From Nocardia neocaledoniensis (lineage in GTDB: Bacteria; Actinomycetota; Actinomycetes; Mycobacteriales; Mycobacteriaceae), in NCBI RefSeq assembly GCF_029868625.1, contig NZ_JARWOJ010000120.1:1-57848 (forward strand): 57,848 nt of DNA, written 5' to 3'. The position numbers and the translations under genes were made by a program. Positions 38,767 through 47,714 of this stretch are shown in pieces. The first letter of the stretch is position 1. Each line of letters opens with the position of its first letter. The notes under the pieces were generated by a model that saw only the letters and a program-made list of their open reading frames with translations, was not told the origin of the DNA and searched no databases.

Positions 38767-41700
38767 TCAAGCGAATGTGTGCTCCCAGTCGAGTTCCCAT
38801 ATCCGCACCGTCACGTCGAGGCCCAGGGAGACGACGAATCGGCCGTTCGGTGTCACCGAGATGTTCGATATCGAAGCGGTATGACCTTCGAGGGTGCGCA
38901 GACAGCGCGCGGTGTGCAGGTCCCACACGCGCAGCGTGCCGTCGGCACCGCCGGTCACCGCGAACCTGCTGTCCCGGCTCAGCGCGAGGGCGGTGACCCG
39001 GTCGGGGTGACCGGTCAGCACCCGCAGACATCGCCCGCTGTCGGTCTCCCACAGGCGCACGGCGTCGTCCCTGCCCGCCGAGAGCAGCAGCAGGCCCGAC
39101 GCGCTCGCGGCCAGGACGTCCACCGGCGCGGTGTGGCCGATGAGGCGAAGCCGGCTCCGGCCACTCGTCATGTCCCACACCTCGATCTCGGCCGATCGCA
39201 CCGCGACGAACGCCGAGACCCCGGCCGTCGTGAGGACGACGCTGCCCGCGATGTTCGCCGGGCGGCAGCGCACGGTCCGCAGGCAGCGGCCCCTGTCGAG
39301 TTTCCAGAATCGGAGCTGCTCGCCGTGGATGTCGAGCGTCGCCAGGTATCGGCCGTCAACGCTGGAGCCGGAGTATTCGGCCGCCGCGGAACCGCGGACG
39401 CGGGTGATCCGGCGCCATCGATTGCCCAGTATGTCCCACTCCCGCATCTCGGTGGCATCACGCACGACGACGCTGCCCCCGTACGGCGAGACGGCGAACA
39501 TGTCGATCTCCGCGCCGGCACCGGGCATGACCCGCAGGCACGCACCGGTGTCGACCTCCCACACCCGCACCGAGCCGTCCTCCGAGAGGGTGTAGGCCGT
39601 AGTTCCCTCGGCAACGCACCGGATCTGCGAGATGGCACCGGCTCTCAGCGAGTGCAGGTGCCGACCGGACGCGAGGTCCACCACTCGACCGACACCGTCG
39701 GCGTCGCGGAGGACAAGCCGGTCGCCCGCGCCGAGCTCGAGGCTGCCCCAATACACGAAGTCGAGCTGGTGCGCCGCCCACGCCCCGCGCAAGGTGGTTC
39801 GCTCCCCCTGCGGTGCGACCTGCCACCAGCGATCCAGCAGTTCCGCGTGCCGTGCGAAGCCGGGCACCTCGCGCGCCTGCCTGATCTGTTCCGCGGCCCG
39901 CGCCCACTGCCGGTCGGCCAGCAACGAGTCCACCCTCGCCAGGGCCGCGCTCACCTGGTCGGCCTCAGCGGAGAGTTCGAGGGTGTCGCGCGGGCGCGCG
40001 TAGCTCCACGGTGCCGCGGGACCGGCCGAGCCGAGCCGCCACACCTGAACGGTGGACGCACCGCCCGCGAGCACGACCGAGCCGTCCGCGCTGAGTGCGA
40101 GCTCGCCGACCTGGACCGGCTCGGTTTCGTCGAAGTACTCGATCGCACCGTCTTCGGTGCGGTGGAGCGCGACGCGCGCGGTGCCCGCGTCGATCGTGCG
40201 CAGGCAGCGGCCCCGGTCGAGATCCCACACGCGGACGACGTTCGGCGTCGACCGGCTTCCGCCGCACACGGCGATCCGGGCATTCGCGTCGATGACCCAC
40301 GGCGAGGTGAACCACTGCGGGTCGAGCGATTTCGACCACTCGAGCACCGCGGAATCGGCGTGCCGGAGAAGGTGTTCGGCGGAGCCCTGGTACCACTGTG
40401 CCCGGTGTTCGACGAATCGCGACAGGGCGAGGCGCCCGTCGGGCCCGAGTGCGGTACCGACGTGGCCGGGCAGCTCGCCGACCAGTTCGCCGGTTCCGAC
40501 CTCCCAGACCGTGGTGGCCAGATCGATGGTGTCCCAACTCCATACGTCGGTGCCGTCGGGGGTGATCGCGACATCACCGCGGACGAAACTCTCCGATCGG
40601 GAGGGCGCGCGCAGGGTGCGCGACAGCCGGCCGCTGGCCAGATCCCACACATGGACACCGCCGTTGCCCGGGAACGACGTCGCCGCCAGTGATCCGGCGG
40701 TGTCCACCGCGAGGGCCGCGCCGAGACTGCCGGGCACGTCGGTGACCGGGACCGATATGACGTCGGCGACGTCGATGCGATGCAGTGACCGCCCGGATGC
40801 GGCATCCCAGACCTCGAGCACGGTGTCGCCGACACCCATGACCAAGGCGACGACACGAGTACCGTCGCCGCTCACCGCCACGGCCAGGTCGTGCAGGAAC
40901 GGCGGACCCTGCTGGGAAACGGCGAGCACGCGCGCGCAGCTTCCCGTATCCAGGTCCCACACCCGGATGACGGCCTCCGCGTCGCCTGTCACCCCGGTTC
41001 TGCCGTCCGCGCTGATCGCGACCGAGTAGACCTTCAGGATGTGGCCGTCCAGCGAGATCGGCCCGGGATCCTCGGGCACTCGCGCGGCCGCCGCGGCGAC
41101 GGCGGCGGCGAGCGCGCTGTCGCGTGGCGCGTGGCGGGCGGCCACGGCGAACTGGGTGCCCGCCGCGGCACTGTCGCCGCGTTCCAGGTGCACCGCACCG
41201 AGCAGGTGCGCGACCGCCGGATCGGTGGGCCGGTCGGCCTGGACCGCTTCGAGGTCGGCGACGAGCCGGTTGTCGGTCAGCTGTCCGGTCCGCCAATGCA
41301 GCAGGCCCTGGTTGTAGATGGTCTGGAGGTGGTGCGGATCGGCCGCGCGCGCCTGGCGCCACAGTAGTTCGGCGCGGTCGGACCGGCCGAGATCGAGCAG
41401 CGACAGCGCCTGGTTCGACAGGCTGTCCGCCAGCAACTCGGTCGCGTTCGGCGTCGGCCGTGGGTATCGGCTGCCGGTCGACGCGGTGTAGATCTCGATC
41501 AGTTCGTCGGCCAGTGCCGCCATGTTCCGGGGCCTGTCGGCCGGGTCCGTGGTAAAGCAGCGACGCAGGAGATCAGCCAATTCCGTCGGCAGCGCGGGTA
41601 TCCCGGAGGACGCCGGACGCCCGTCGGCGAGGAAGGACGCGAACGCGCGCCCGGCGTCCTGCCCATATCTGCACGGCGGCCCACCCGCGAACACCTCCCA

Positions 41701-42399
41701 GACGCTGATCGCCCACGACCAGACGTCGGTGGCCCGCCCGAGAGTGGCGGCCGGATTCCACAGTGCCGCAGCCTGTTCCGGCGAGCAATAGGCGGGGGTC
41801 AGCCCGCCGAACCCGGCCACCACACTCGGGCCCGGCTGGTCACGCGGCAGTTCTCCCGCGGCCGCCCGCGCCGTGGCCAATCCGAAGTCGGTGACCTTCA
41901 CCCCGCCGGCCGCGGTGAGCATCACGTTCGCCGGTTTCACATCCTGGTGGACCAGTCGCTGCTCGTGCGCGTGTGCGAGCCCCCACGCGAACTGGATCGC
42001 GATATCGAGCAGTCTGCCCGTCACCTGCCGTGGCTCGCCGTCGTACAACCGACGATCGCGCACCGCGTCGGCCAAGCTGCCGCCGTCGACCCACTCCGCG
42101 AAGACCCGCGGAACACCCTGCAGGCGACGCACGTAGGCACACGACACGGTGTTCGGGTGGACGCCCAGCCCGACCCAGGCCTCGGCTTCGGCCTCGAAGT
42201 TGCGCAGGTGCGCAGCCGAACGCAGCAATTCCGGGCGGGGCGTTTTCACCGCCAGGTCCAGGTCCCATTCGCGGTGCCACACCCGATGGACCAGACCCAT
42301 GCCCCCGGTCCGGATCACCTCCCTGACCACATACAGGTCGGCGACCACTTCGCCCACCTGCCACTGGGTGAATGCCGTTCCGTCGCTGGTCGAATCCAT
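38767..42399 (-). CDS. Ser/Thr protein kinase with WD40 propellers
   Basis: 1210 residues, cytoplasmic, no membrane segment seen. Residues 20-285 are a kinase: glycine loop REVIRTGGMGLVHRV, Lys52 in LAVKTPRP, catalytic loop LVHQDVKPANVML (His151, Gln152, Asp153; HQD in place of HRD), and DFG. Residues about 315-435 look like TPR repeats (LLDLGRSDRAELLWRQARAA). The remainder carries about twelve or more WD40 blades, many ending in VWD or LWE with repeats such as GRCLRVLTGHPDRVTALALS. The latter part would form one or two beta-propellers that recruit substrates. ATG at 42399 follows GGGGAGGG. Stand-alone gene; target unknown. Confidence 0.93.
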   Translation of the reverse strand: MDSTSDGTAFTQWQVGEVVADLYVVREVIRTGGMGLVHRVWHREWDLDLAVKTPRPELLRSAAHLRNFEAEAEAWVGLGVHPNTVSCAYVRRLQGVPRVFAEWVDGGSLADAVRDRRLYDGEPRQVTGRLLDIAIQFAWGLAHAHEQRLVHQDVKPANVMLTAAGGVKVTDFGLATARAAAGELPRDQPGPSVVAGFGGLTPAYCSPEQAAALWNPAATLGRATDVWSWAISVWEVFAGGPPCRYGQDAGRAFASFLADGRPASSGIPALPTELADLLRRCFTTDPADRPRNMAALADELIEIYTASTGSRYPRPTPNATELLADSLSNQALSLLDLGRSDRAELLWRQARAADPHHLQTIYNQGLLHWRTGQLTDNRLVADLEAVQADRPTDPAVAHLLGAVHLERGDSAAAGTQFAVAARHAPRDSALAAAVAAAAARVPEDPGPISLDGHILKVYSVAISADGRTGVTGDAEAVIRVWDLDTGSCARVLAVSQQGPPFLHDLAVAVSGDGTRVVALVMGVGDTVLEVWDAASGRSLHRIDVADVISVPVTDVPGSLGAALAVDTAGSLAATSFPGNGGVHVWDLASGRLSRTLRAPSRSESFVRGDVAITPDGTDVWSWDTIDLATTVWEVGTGELVGELPGHVGTALGPDGRLALSRFVEHRAQWYQGSAEHLLRHADSAVLEWSKSLDPQWFTSPWVIDANARIAVCGGSRSTPNVVRVWDLDRGRCLRTIDAGTARVALHRTEDGAIEYFDETEPVQVGELALSADGSVVLAGGASTVQVWRLGSAGPAAPWSYARPRDTLELSAEADQVSAALARVDSLLADRQWARAAEQIRQAREVPGFARHAELLDRWWQVAPQGERTTLRGAWAAHQLDFVYWGSLELGAGDRLVLRDADGVGRVVDLASGRHLHSLRAGAISQIRCVAEGTTAYTLSEDGSVRVWEVDTGACLRVMPGAGAEIDMFAVSPYGGSVVVRDATEMREWDILGNRWRRITRVRGSAAAEYSGSSVDGRYLATLDIHGEQLRFWKLDRGRCLRTVRCRPANIAGSVVLTTAGVSAFVAVRSAEIEVWDMTSGRSRLRLIGHTAPVDVLAASASGLLLLSAGRDDAVRLWETDSGRCLRVLTGHPDRVTALALSRDSRFAVTGGADGTLRVWDLHTARCLRTLEGHTASISNISVTPNGRFVVSLGLDVTVRIWELDWEHTFA

Positions 42400-42497
42400 T
42401 CGGCCGCCCTCCCCTGGTCATCACTCCCGGCCACCCGCCTCGATCTGATCGAGGGTAGCCGAGCAGAGGCCGAGCGCCGTTCGTGCGCGTCGGTGGA

Positions 42498-43586
42498 TCA
42501 GCGCGCTGGTACCTCGCGGCGATCGGGCGCCGCGCCCGAGAGTGCGCGGTCGTCAGCCGTGACGACCGAGGTGGGGATCTTCGGCAGCGCGTGGGGGTGG
42601 TGGGTGCCGAGCCAGTCGAGGAGTTCCTCGCGGACCGCGCAGCGCAGGGTCCAGGCGTCGTCGGCGTTGGGGGTGGACATCGCGGCGCGGACGACGATGT
42701 TCGTCGGGGTGCTGTCGGTGACCAGGAGGCTGGCGCTGCGGCCGTCCCACTCGGGGCGGGTGCGCAGGTAGGCGTCGAGGTGTTCGCGCAGCAGGGGTAC
42801 CGGGGTGCTGTGGTCGAGGTGCAGCAGGACGGTGCCGGTGACTTCCGGGCCGCCGCGCGACCAGTTCTCGTACGGCTTGCTGTTGAAGTAGGAGACCGGC
42901 ATGGTGAGTCGGCGATCGTCCCAGATGCGGACCGTGAGGAAGGCCAGGCTGATCTCCTCGACGGTGCCCCATTCGCCTTCCACGACCACGGTGTCGCCGA
43001 TCTTCACGGAATCGCCGAACGCGATCTGCAGACCGGCGATGAGATTGCTCAGGGTCGACTGCGCGGCGATGCCGGCGACGATGCCGATGACGCCCGCCGA
43101 GGCCAGCAGCGAGGTTCCCAGCGTGCGCAGGCCGGGGAACAGCAACAGGATCGCCACCGCCGCGGTGGTCACGACCAGCAGTGAGGTCACCACGCGGCGG
43201 ACGAGGCCGAATTGCGTGCGCAGCTGCCGCACCCGCGAGATCTCCCTGGTCCGCTCGGCGTAGCGGCGCAGGAGATGTTCGGCGACCAGATCGGCCACCC
43301 GGACCACCAGCCACGCGGCGGCCAGGACCACCGCCGCGCCCAGGACGTTCCGGACGACGGTGTCGTGGCGGGGATCCAGCTCCGCCAGCGGAGCGGCCGC
43401 GTGCAGGACCACCACGCCGAGCAGGACCTGCAGCGGCAGCTGTGCGCGCCGCAGCGACAGCGGAAGTTGCCCACCCGACCCGCGGCGTGCGCTGACGCGC
43501 AGCAGCCGGTCGATCGCGAACCGCACCAGCACCGTGACCGCCACGGTCGCGACCACGACGATCAGCGGCCGAAGAATGTCCTCCAC
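42498..43586 (-). CDS. MscS-family mechanosensitive channel
   Basis: 362 residues. Two to four N-terminal membrane helices are followed by the pore helix TLGTSLLASAGVIGIVAGIA and AQSTLSNLIAGLQIAFGDS, the region of the MscS signature, then the beta-domain IGDTVVVEGEWGTVEEISLAFLTVRIWD. A C-terminal cytoplasmic cage domain ends the protein. The channel opens when membrane tension rises and lets solutes out. The GTG at 43586 has GAGAGGAG 9 bases upstream; a longer reading starts at 43721 without one. No neighbours suggest special roles. The 189 bases upstream, to the methyltransferase gene, show no further feature. Confidence 0.92.
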   Translation of the reverse strand: MEDILRPLIVVVATVAVTVLVRFAIDRLLRVSARRGSGGQLPLSLRRAQLPLQVLLGVVVLHAAAPLAELDPRHDTVVRNVLGAAVVLAAAWLVVRVADLVAEHLLRRYAERTREISRVRQLRTQFGLVRRVVTSLLVVTTAAVAILLLFPGLRTLGTSLLASAGVIGIVAGIAAQSTLSNLIAGLQIAFGDSVKIGDTVVVEGEWGTVEEISLAFLTVRIWDDRRLTMPVSYFNSKPYENWSRGGPEVTGTVLLHLDHSTPVPLLREHLDAYLRTRPEWDGRSASLLVTDSTPTNIVVRAAMSTPNADDAWTLRCAVREELLDWLGTHHPHALPKIPTSVVTADDRALSGAAPDRREVPAR

Positions 43587-43775
43587 GAGATCGAACTCCT
43601 CTCGTCGCCGCCCGGGATGAGCTGTGCCACCGGCTGTTCCGGTCGCACGCGACCGAGGCCGGGCCGGCTCACCGACCACGCGAGTGGACGGACCGTCGGT
43701 CGCTGGTGCCCGGGTACCCACTCCTCGGCGCGACCGACATGACGATCCCGTTGCCCTGACGCGGCGGCTGCTCGA

Positions 43776-44606
43776 TCAGCGCTTGCGGCCGATGCCCCCG
43801 ACGATGCAGTTGCGGACGGCGTTGAGCGGGGTGAGGTGCGGTCCGTCGGGCCACCAGTCGTCGCAGCGGACCAGGCCGGGCTCGATCATCTCGAGATCAC
43901 CGAACATGGCCTGGATCCCGTCCCTGGTGCGGAAGCGGCCGCTGCCCATCGGGCTGTGGATGAACTTCTCTTCCATCTTGCGGGCGAGCTCGGTGTACTC
44001 CGGCGTCTGCGGGTCGTAGAAGTGGGCGATGGCCACGAACGACCCCGACGGCAGGGCGTCGATGTAGGTCTGCATCAGCGCGGGCCCGTCGTCACCGAGG
44101 TAGTGGTGCAGGGTGCCGATGTGGAACACCGCCAGCGGGCGGGTGAAGTCGATCTCGTTGCGCACGGTCTTGTCGCCGAGCACCTCGAGCGGCCGGAAGA
44201 TGTCGGCCTCGGCGATGCGGGTGCGGCTGTTGCTGGCCAGCAGCGCCTGCGCGTGCACCAGCACCGAGGGGTCGTTGTCGACGTAGACCACTCGCGACTG
44301 CGGGTTCACCCGCTGGACCACCTGGTGGGTGTTCTCCGCGGTCGGCAGACCGGAACCGAGATCGAGGAACTGGTCGATACCCGATTTGGCCAGGAACCGG
44401 CACGCGCGGATGAGGAAATCGCGGTTCGCCCACGCGAGATCGTTGACCTGCGGCGCGACCGTGCGGACCTGGGCCAGCACCTCGCGATCGACCTCGTAGT
44501 TGTCTTTGCCGTTGAGCGCGGCATCGTAGACACGCGCGATACTCGCGCGTGTGGTGTCCACCCCGACCGGAACTGAGCTGGGGTAGGCGGCAGAGGATTG
44601 CGACAT
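43776..44606 (-). CDS. SAM-dependent methyltransferase (DUF574 / Methyltransf_19 type)
   Basis: 276 residues. The start PVGVDTTRASIARVYDAALN (shown within the 20-residue limit) and GKDNYEVDR are hallmarks of DUF574 methyltransferases, which are abundant in actinomycetes. The SAM site is FLDLGSGLPTAENTHQV, with VVYVDNDPSVL after it. Substrate unknown; some family members accompany secondary-metabolite genes. ATG at 44606 follows CCGGAGG at 6 bases, and TAGGCT further up could be its -10 box. Divergent from the drug exporter gene at 44766, 159 bases apart. Confidence 0.93.
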   Translation of the reverse strand: MSQSSAAYPSSVPVGVDTTRASIARVYDAALNGKDNYEVDREVLAQVRTVAPQVNDLAWANRDFLIRACRFLAKSGIDQFLDLGSGLPTAENTHQVVQRVNPQSRVVYVDNDPSVLVHAQALLASNSRTRIAEADIFRPLEVLGDKTVRNEIDFTRPLAVFHIGTLHHYLGDDGPALMQTYIDALPSGSFVAIAHFYDPQTPEYTELARKMEEKFIHSPMGSGRFRTRDGIQAMFGDLEMIEPGLVRCDDWWPDGPHLTPLNAVRNCIVGGIGRKR

Positions 44607-44765
44607 CGGGCGCCTCCGGACTTGGACCGACTGTACGAAATCAGCCTAGAGCATCGTTTCCGTTGGTACAGAAGCTATCCCGCTCGTCGCCCGTAGCCGG
44701 GTGGTGGTGATACCCGTGTCGACGGACTCCTGGTCGGTGCCGGGCGGCGCGGTCACGATCAGGGC

Positions 44766-46184
44766 ATGACCCAGACCATCACGCCCCCACCGGCGTTCGA
44801 AGCCCCGGCGGGCAGGCGGGCCGTTGCCGTGCTCGTCGTGATCCTGACCGGCCAGTTCATGGCGGTGCTCGACGCCGCCATCGTCAATGTCGCCATCCCG
44901 TCGATCCGCGCCGATCTCGGCACGGGGGGCGCGGCGTTGCAGCTCATCGTGGCCGGCTATGTCATCGCCTACGCGGTGTTGCTGATCAGCGGCGCGCGCC
45001 TCGGTGACCGGGTCACCCAGCGGCGGGCGTTCCTGGCCGGGCTCGCGGTGTTCACCGTCGCCTCGCTCGCCTGCGGTCTGGCCTGGGACGCGGTCTCGCT
45101 CATCGTGTTCCGCTTCGCCCAGGGCGCGGGCGCGGCCGCGATGGTGCCGCAGGTGATGACCCTGATCCAGCGCACCTTCACCGGGGCGGCCAGGGCCAGG
45201 GCGCTGAGCCTGTACGCGGCGATCATCTCCGGCGGCATGGTGGCCGGGCAGATCCTCGGCGGACTGATCGTGGACGCCGACCTGGCCGGCAGCGGCTGGC
45301 GCGGAGTGTTCCTGGTGAACGTGCCCATCGGCGCGGCACTGCTCGTCGTGGCGCCCCGGGTGCTGCCCGCGACCCCGCCGAGCACCGAGCGCCGCCTGGA
45401 TCTGCCCGGCCTCCTGACACTCACCGCCACCGTGCTGCTGCTGGTCGTGCCGCTCGTGCTGGGCCGGGAACTCGGCTACCCGGCGTGGACGTGGCTGTGT
45501 GCGGGCGCGGGCGCGCTCGGTGTCGCGGTGTTCGCGGGAATCGAACGCCGGGTGGCCGCACGCGGCGGTGAGCCGCTGTTCTCGCCACGGGTACTCGCCG
45601 CGCCCGGCCTGCTGCTGACGGCCACGACGCTGCTGCTGATCATGACGAGCTTCGGCGGCTGGCTGTTCGCCACGGCGATCCACCTGCAGGGCGAACTCGG
45701 CTACAGCGCACTGCGTGCCGGTGTGCAGTTCCTGCCGATGGGCGTCACCTTCGCCCTGGCCGGCCTCTACTGGGACCGGCTCCCGCGGCGCTGGCACTCC
45801 GCGATGATCCCGGGCGGGCTGCTGCTGAGCGCGGTGGCACCGGCCTGGCTGGCGGTACTGCTGCGCGAGGGCGCCGCCCTCGGCCCCGCGGCGGCACTGG
45901 CGTTGGCGCTGCTCGGGCTCGGTACCGGACTGGCGTTCAGCCCGTTGATGACCAGGGCGCTGGCGACGGTGCCGATGACGCTGGCGGCCGATGCCAGCGG
46001 CATTCTCGTGACGAGCGTGCAGCTGGGGGTGGTCGTGGGGATCGCGGTATTCGGTTCGGTGTTCTTCGCCGTGGTCACCTCCTCGGCGGTGGGTGCCGTA
46101 CAGGCGGTCCAGCTGCTGGCGGCGGGCACCTCGGCGGTGGCGGCGGTGTTCGCGGCACTGGCGGTGCGGCGCACCCGCCGATGA
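44766..46184 (+). CDS. MFS transporter, DHA2 family (14 membrane helices)
   Basis: 472 residues of hydrophobic segments consistent with fourteen helices. Family motifs: LDAAIVNVAIPSIRADL in helix 1, GARLGDRVTQRRAFLAGLAV (motif A) and, in helix 5, LYAAIISGGMVAGQILGG (motif C), as in EmrB/QacA drug:H+ antiporters. It probably exports toxic compounds or a metabolite. ATG at 44766 follows CGATCAGGGC, a weak ribosome site. No TetR or MarR regulator is adjacent; the divergent neighbour is a DUF574 methyltransferase, which could modify the exported compound. Confidence 0.93.
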   Translation: MTQTITPPPAFEAPAGRRAVAVLVVILTGQFMAVLDAAIVNVAIPSIRADLGTGGAALQLIVAGYVIAYAVLLISGARLGDRVTQRRAFLAGLAVFTVASLACGLAWDAVSLIVFRFAQGAGAAAMVPQVMTLIQRTFTGAARARALSLYAAIISGGMVAGQILGGLIVDADLAGSGWRGVFLVNVPIGAALLVVAPRVLPATPPSTERRLDLPGLLTLTATVLLLVVPLVLGRELGYPAWTWLCAGAGALGVAVFAGIERRVAARGGEPLFSPRVLAAPGLLLTATTLLLIMTSFGGWLFATAIHLQGELGYSALRAGVQFLPMGVTFALAGLYWDRLPRRWHSAMIPGGLLLSAVAPAWLAVLLREGAALGPAAALALALLGLGTGLAFSPLMTRALATVPMTLAADASGILVTSVQLGVVVGIAVFGSVFFAVVTSSAVGAVQAVQLLAAGTSAVAAVFAALAVRRTRR

Positions 46185-46237
46185 TCGGATGATCCGGCCG
46201 GCCCCGTGCAGCGACCGCGGGGTCGGCGGCCGTGCGT

Positions 46238-46243
46238 TAGCGT
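46238..46243 (+). promoter_or_regulatory. -10 box TAGCGT for a likely leaderless transcript
   Basis: TAGCGT fits TANNNT and lies 7 bases before the ATG at 46251. No Shine-Dalgarno sequence precedes that ATG. This is the classic setting for actinobacterial leaderless mRNAs, where transcription starts at the start codon. Confidence 0.45.
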
Positions 46244-46250
46244 GATCGTC

Positions 46251-47714
46251 ATGCACGAGCTCCAGGCCGGTGTCGTTTTCGCCGGTTATCGCATCGAGCG
46301 GGTGCTCGGGTCGGGTGGGATGGGCAGTGTGTACGCGGCGCGGCATCCGCGGCTGCCGCGCGTGGTCGCCCTCAAACTGCTGCACTCCTCGGTCGCCGCG
46401 GACCCGCTGTTCCGCGGCCGGTTCGAGCGTGAGGCCGAACTCGCGGGACGGCTCGATCACCCCAATATCGTCGCCATCCACGATCGCGGGTCCGAAGCCG
46501 GACGACTGTGGATCGCGATGCAGTACGTCCCTGGCAGCGATGTCGAGACGGTGCTACGCGGTGGGCCGCTGGCCCCCGAGTGGGCCCTGCACATCGCCGG
46601 GTCCACCGCCGACGCGCTCGACCACGCGCACGCGGCCGGGTTGCTGCACCGCGACGTGAAGCCGGCCAACATCCTGCTGCGTGAGAGCGCGGCCGGGGTG
46701 AGCGCGCAGCAGGTCCTGCTCACCGATTTCGGGATCGCGAAGGCGGTCGACGAGGGCACCGCGCTCACGCAGACGGGCTCGCTGGTGGCGACGCTGCGCT
46801 ACGCCGCGCCCGAACAGCTCGACGGACGACCGCTCGGCCCACGCTCGGACCAGTATTCGCTGGCGTGCACGCTGTTCCACCTGCTCACCGGGCAGCCACC
46901 GTACACCGCGACAAACGCGGGCGCGCTGATCGGCGCCCACCTGATGCAACCGGTACCGCCGATCAGCGCGCGCACCGGCCTGCCCGCCGCGCTGGACTCC
47001 GTGTTCGCGCGGGCGATGGCGAAGGATCCCGCGCATCGGTTCGCCAGTTGCGGTGAGATGGTCGCCGCGGCGTCGACGGTGCTGGCCACCGGGGTCGCCC
47101 CGGCGCCGCCCGCTCCCCCGCCACCGGACACCCGGCCCTCCTCCCGGCACCGAACCGCGTGGTCACTCGGCGCGGCGGCATTGGCCGTGGCGCTCACCGC
47201 CGGCGCGGTCGTCCTGTTCGCCGACAGGTCGGGCACCACCGGTGGCGACCCGACCAGCACCACGCCGCCACCGCCGACGCCGACCACCACGGTCGACGCC
47301 TGGGCGGCGGGCAGGCCGACGATCGCCCTGTTCCCCGATCTGCTCCCGGCGGGCCCCGACGCCGAGGGCTACCGCGCGCTGCGGTGCAGCTTCGCCACGA
47401 AGAACCCGGGCGCGGTGTGGGACAACGGCTTCAACTGCACCGACCGGGAGAAGGTGAACCTGCAGGTCCTCGACCACCGCGACGCCGGGACGGTCGACGA
47501 GTACGTGCGCACACTCGCGCCGGGTACCCCCGAACAGCTGCGCACCCGATACGGGGAGGCGATCACCGTGCGCCGGTTCAACGGCTCGGACGGCACCTGG
47601 CTGCTGGTGCGGTTCGACGCCGCGCCCCGTTCCCGGGTTCTGCTGCAGGTGTATTGGAAGGGCCGCACCCATCAGGAGATGATCGACGAATGGCTCACCA
47701 CCGCGCCCCTGTGA
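46251..47714 (+). CDS. Membrane Ser/Thr protein kinase (Pkn-type)
   Basis: 487 residues. Residues 12-275 form the kinase: glycine loop RVLGSGGMGSVYAARHP, Lys42 in VALKLLHS, the catalytic loop HRDVKPANILL (His133 to Asp135) and DFG at about 160, with APEQ after it; complete. A Pro-rich linker leads to one membrane helix (about 302-325, LGAAALAVALTAGAVVLFA), and an external domain of about 140 residues ends the protein, containing two cysteines in LRCSFATKN and FNCTDREK. It would sense an outside signal. Its stop overlaps the next start (GTGA), coupling it to a lipoprotein. Confidence 0.94.
   Translation: MHELQAGVVFAGYRIERVLGSGGMGSVYAARHPRLPRVVALKLLHSSVAADPLFRGRFEREAELAGRLDHPNIVAIHDRGSEAGRLWIAMQYVPGSDVETVLRGGPLAPEWALHIAGSTADALDHAHAAGLLHRDVKPANILLRESAAGVSAQQVLLTDFGIAKAVDEGTALTQTGSLVATLRYAAPEQLDGRPLGPRSDQYSLACTLFHLLTGQPPYTATNAGALIGAHLMQPVPPISARTGLPAALDSVFARAMAKDPAHRFASCGEMVAAASTVLATGVAPAPPAPPPPDTRPSSRHRTAWSLGAAALAVALTAGAVVLFADRSGTTGGDPTSTTPPPPTPTTTVDAWAAGRPTIALFPDLLPAGPDAEGYRALRCSFATKNPGAVWDNGFNCTDREKVNLQVLDHRDAGTVDEYVRTLAPGTPEQLRTRYGEAITVRRFNGSDGTWLLVRFDAAPRSRVLLQVYWKGRTHQEMIDEWLTTAPL

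Noticed and set aside
36895..40692. A 1265-residue open frame on the plus strand
   Set aside because: It is antisense to the P450, MmyB regulator and kinase genes, which all have family motifs; GC-rich third positions make such shadow frames common.
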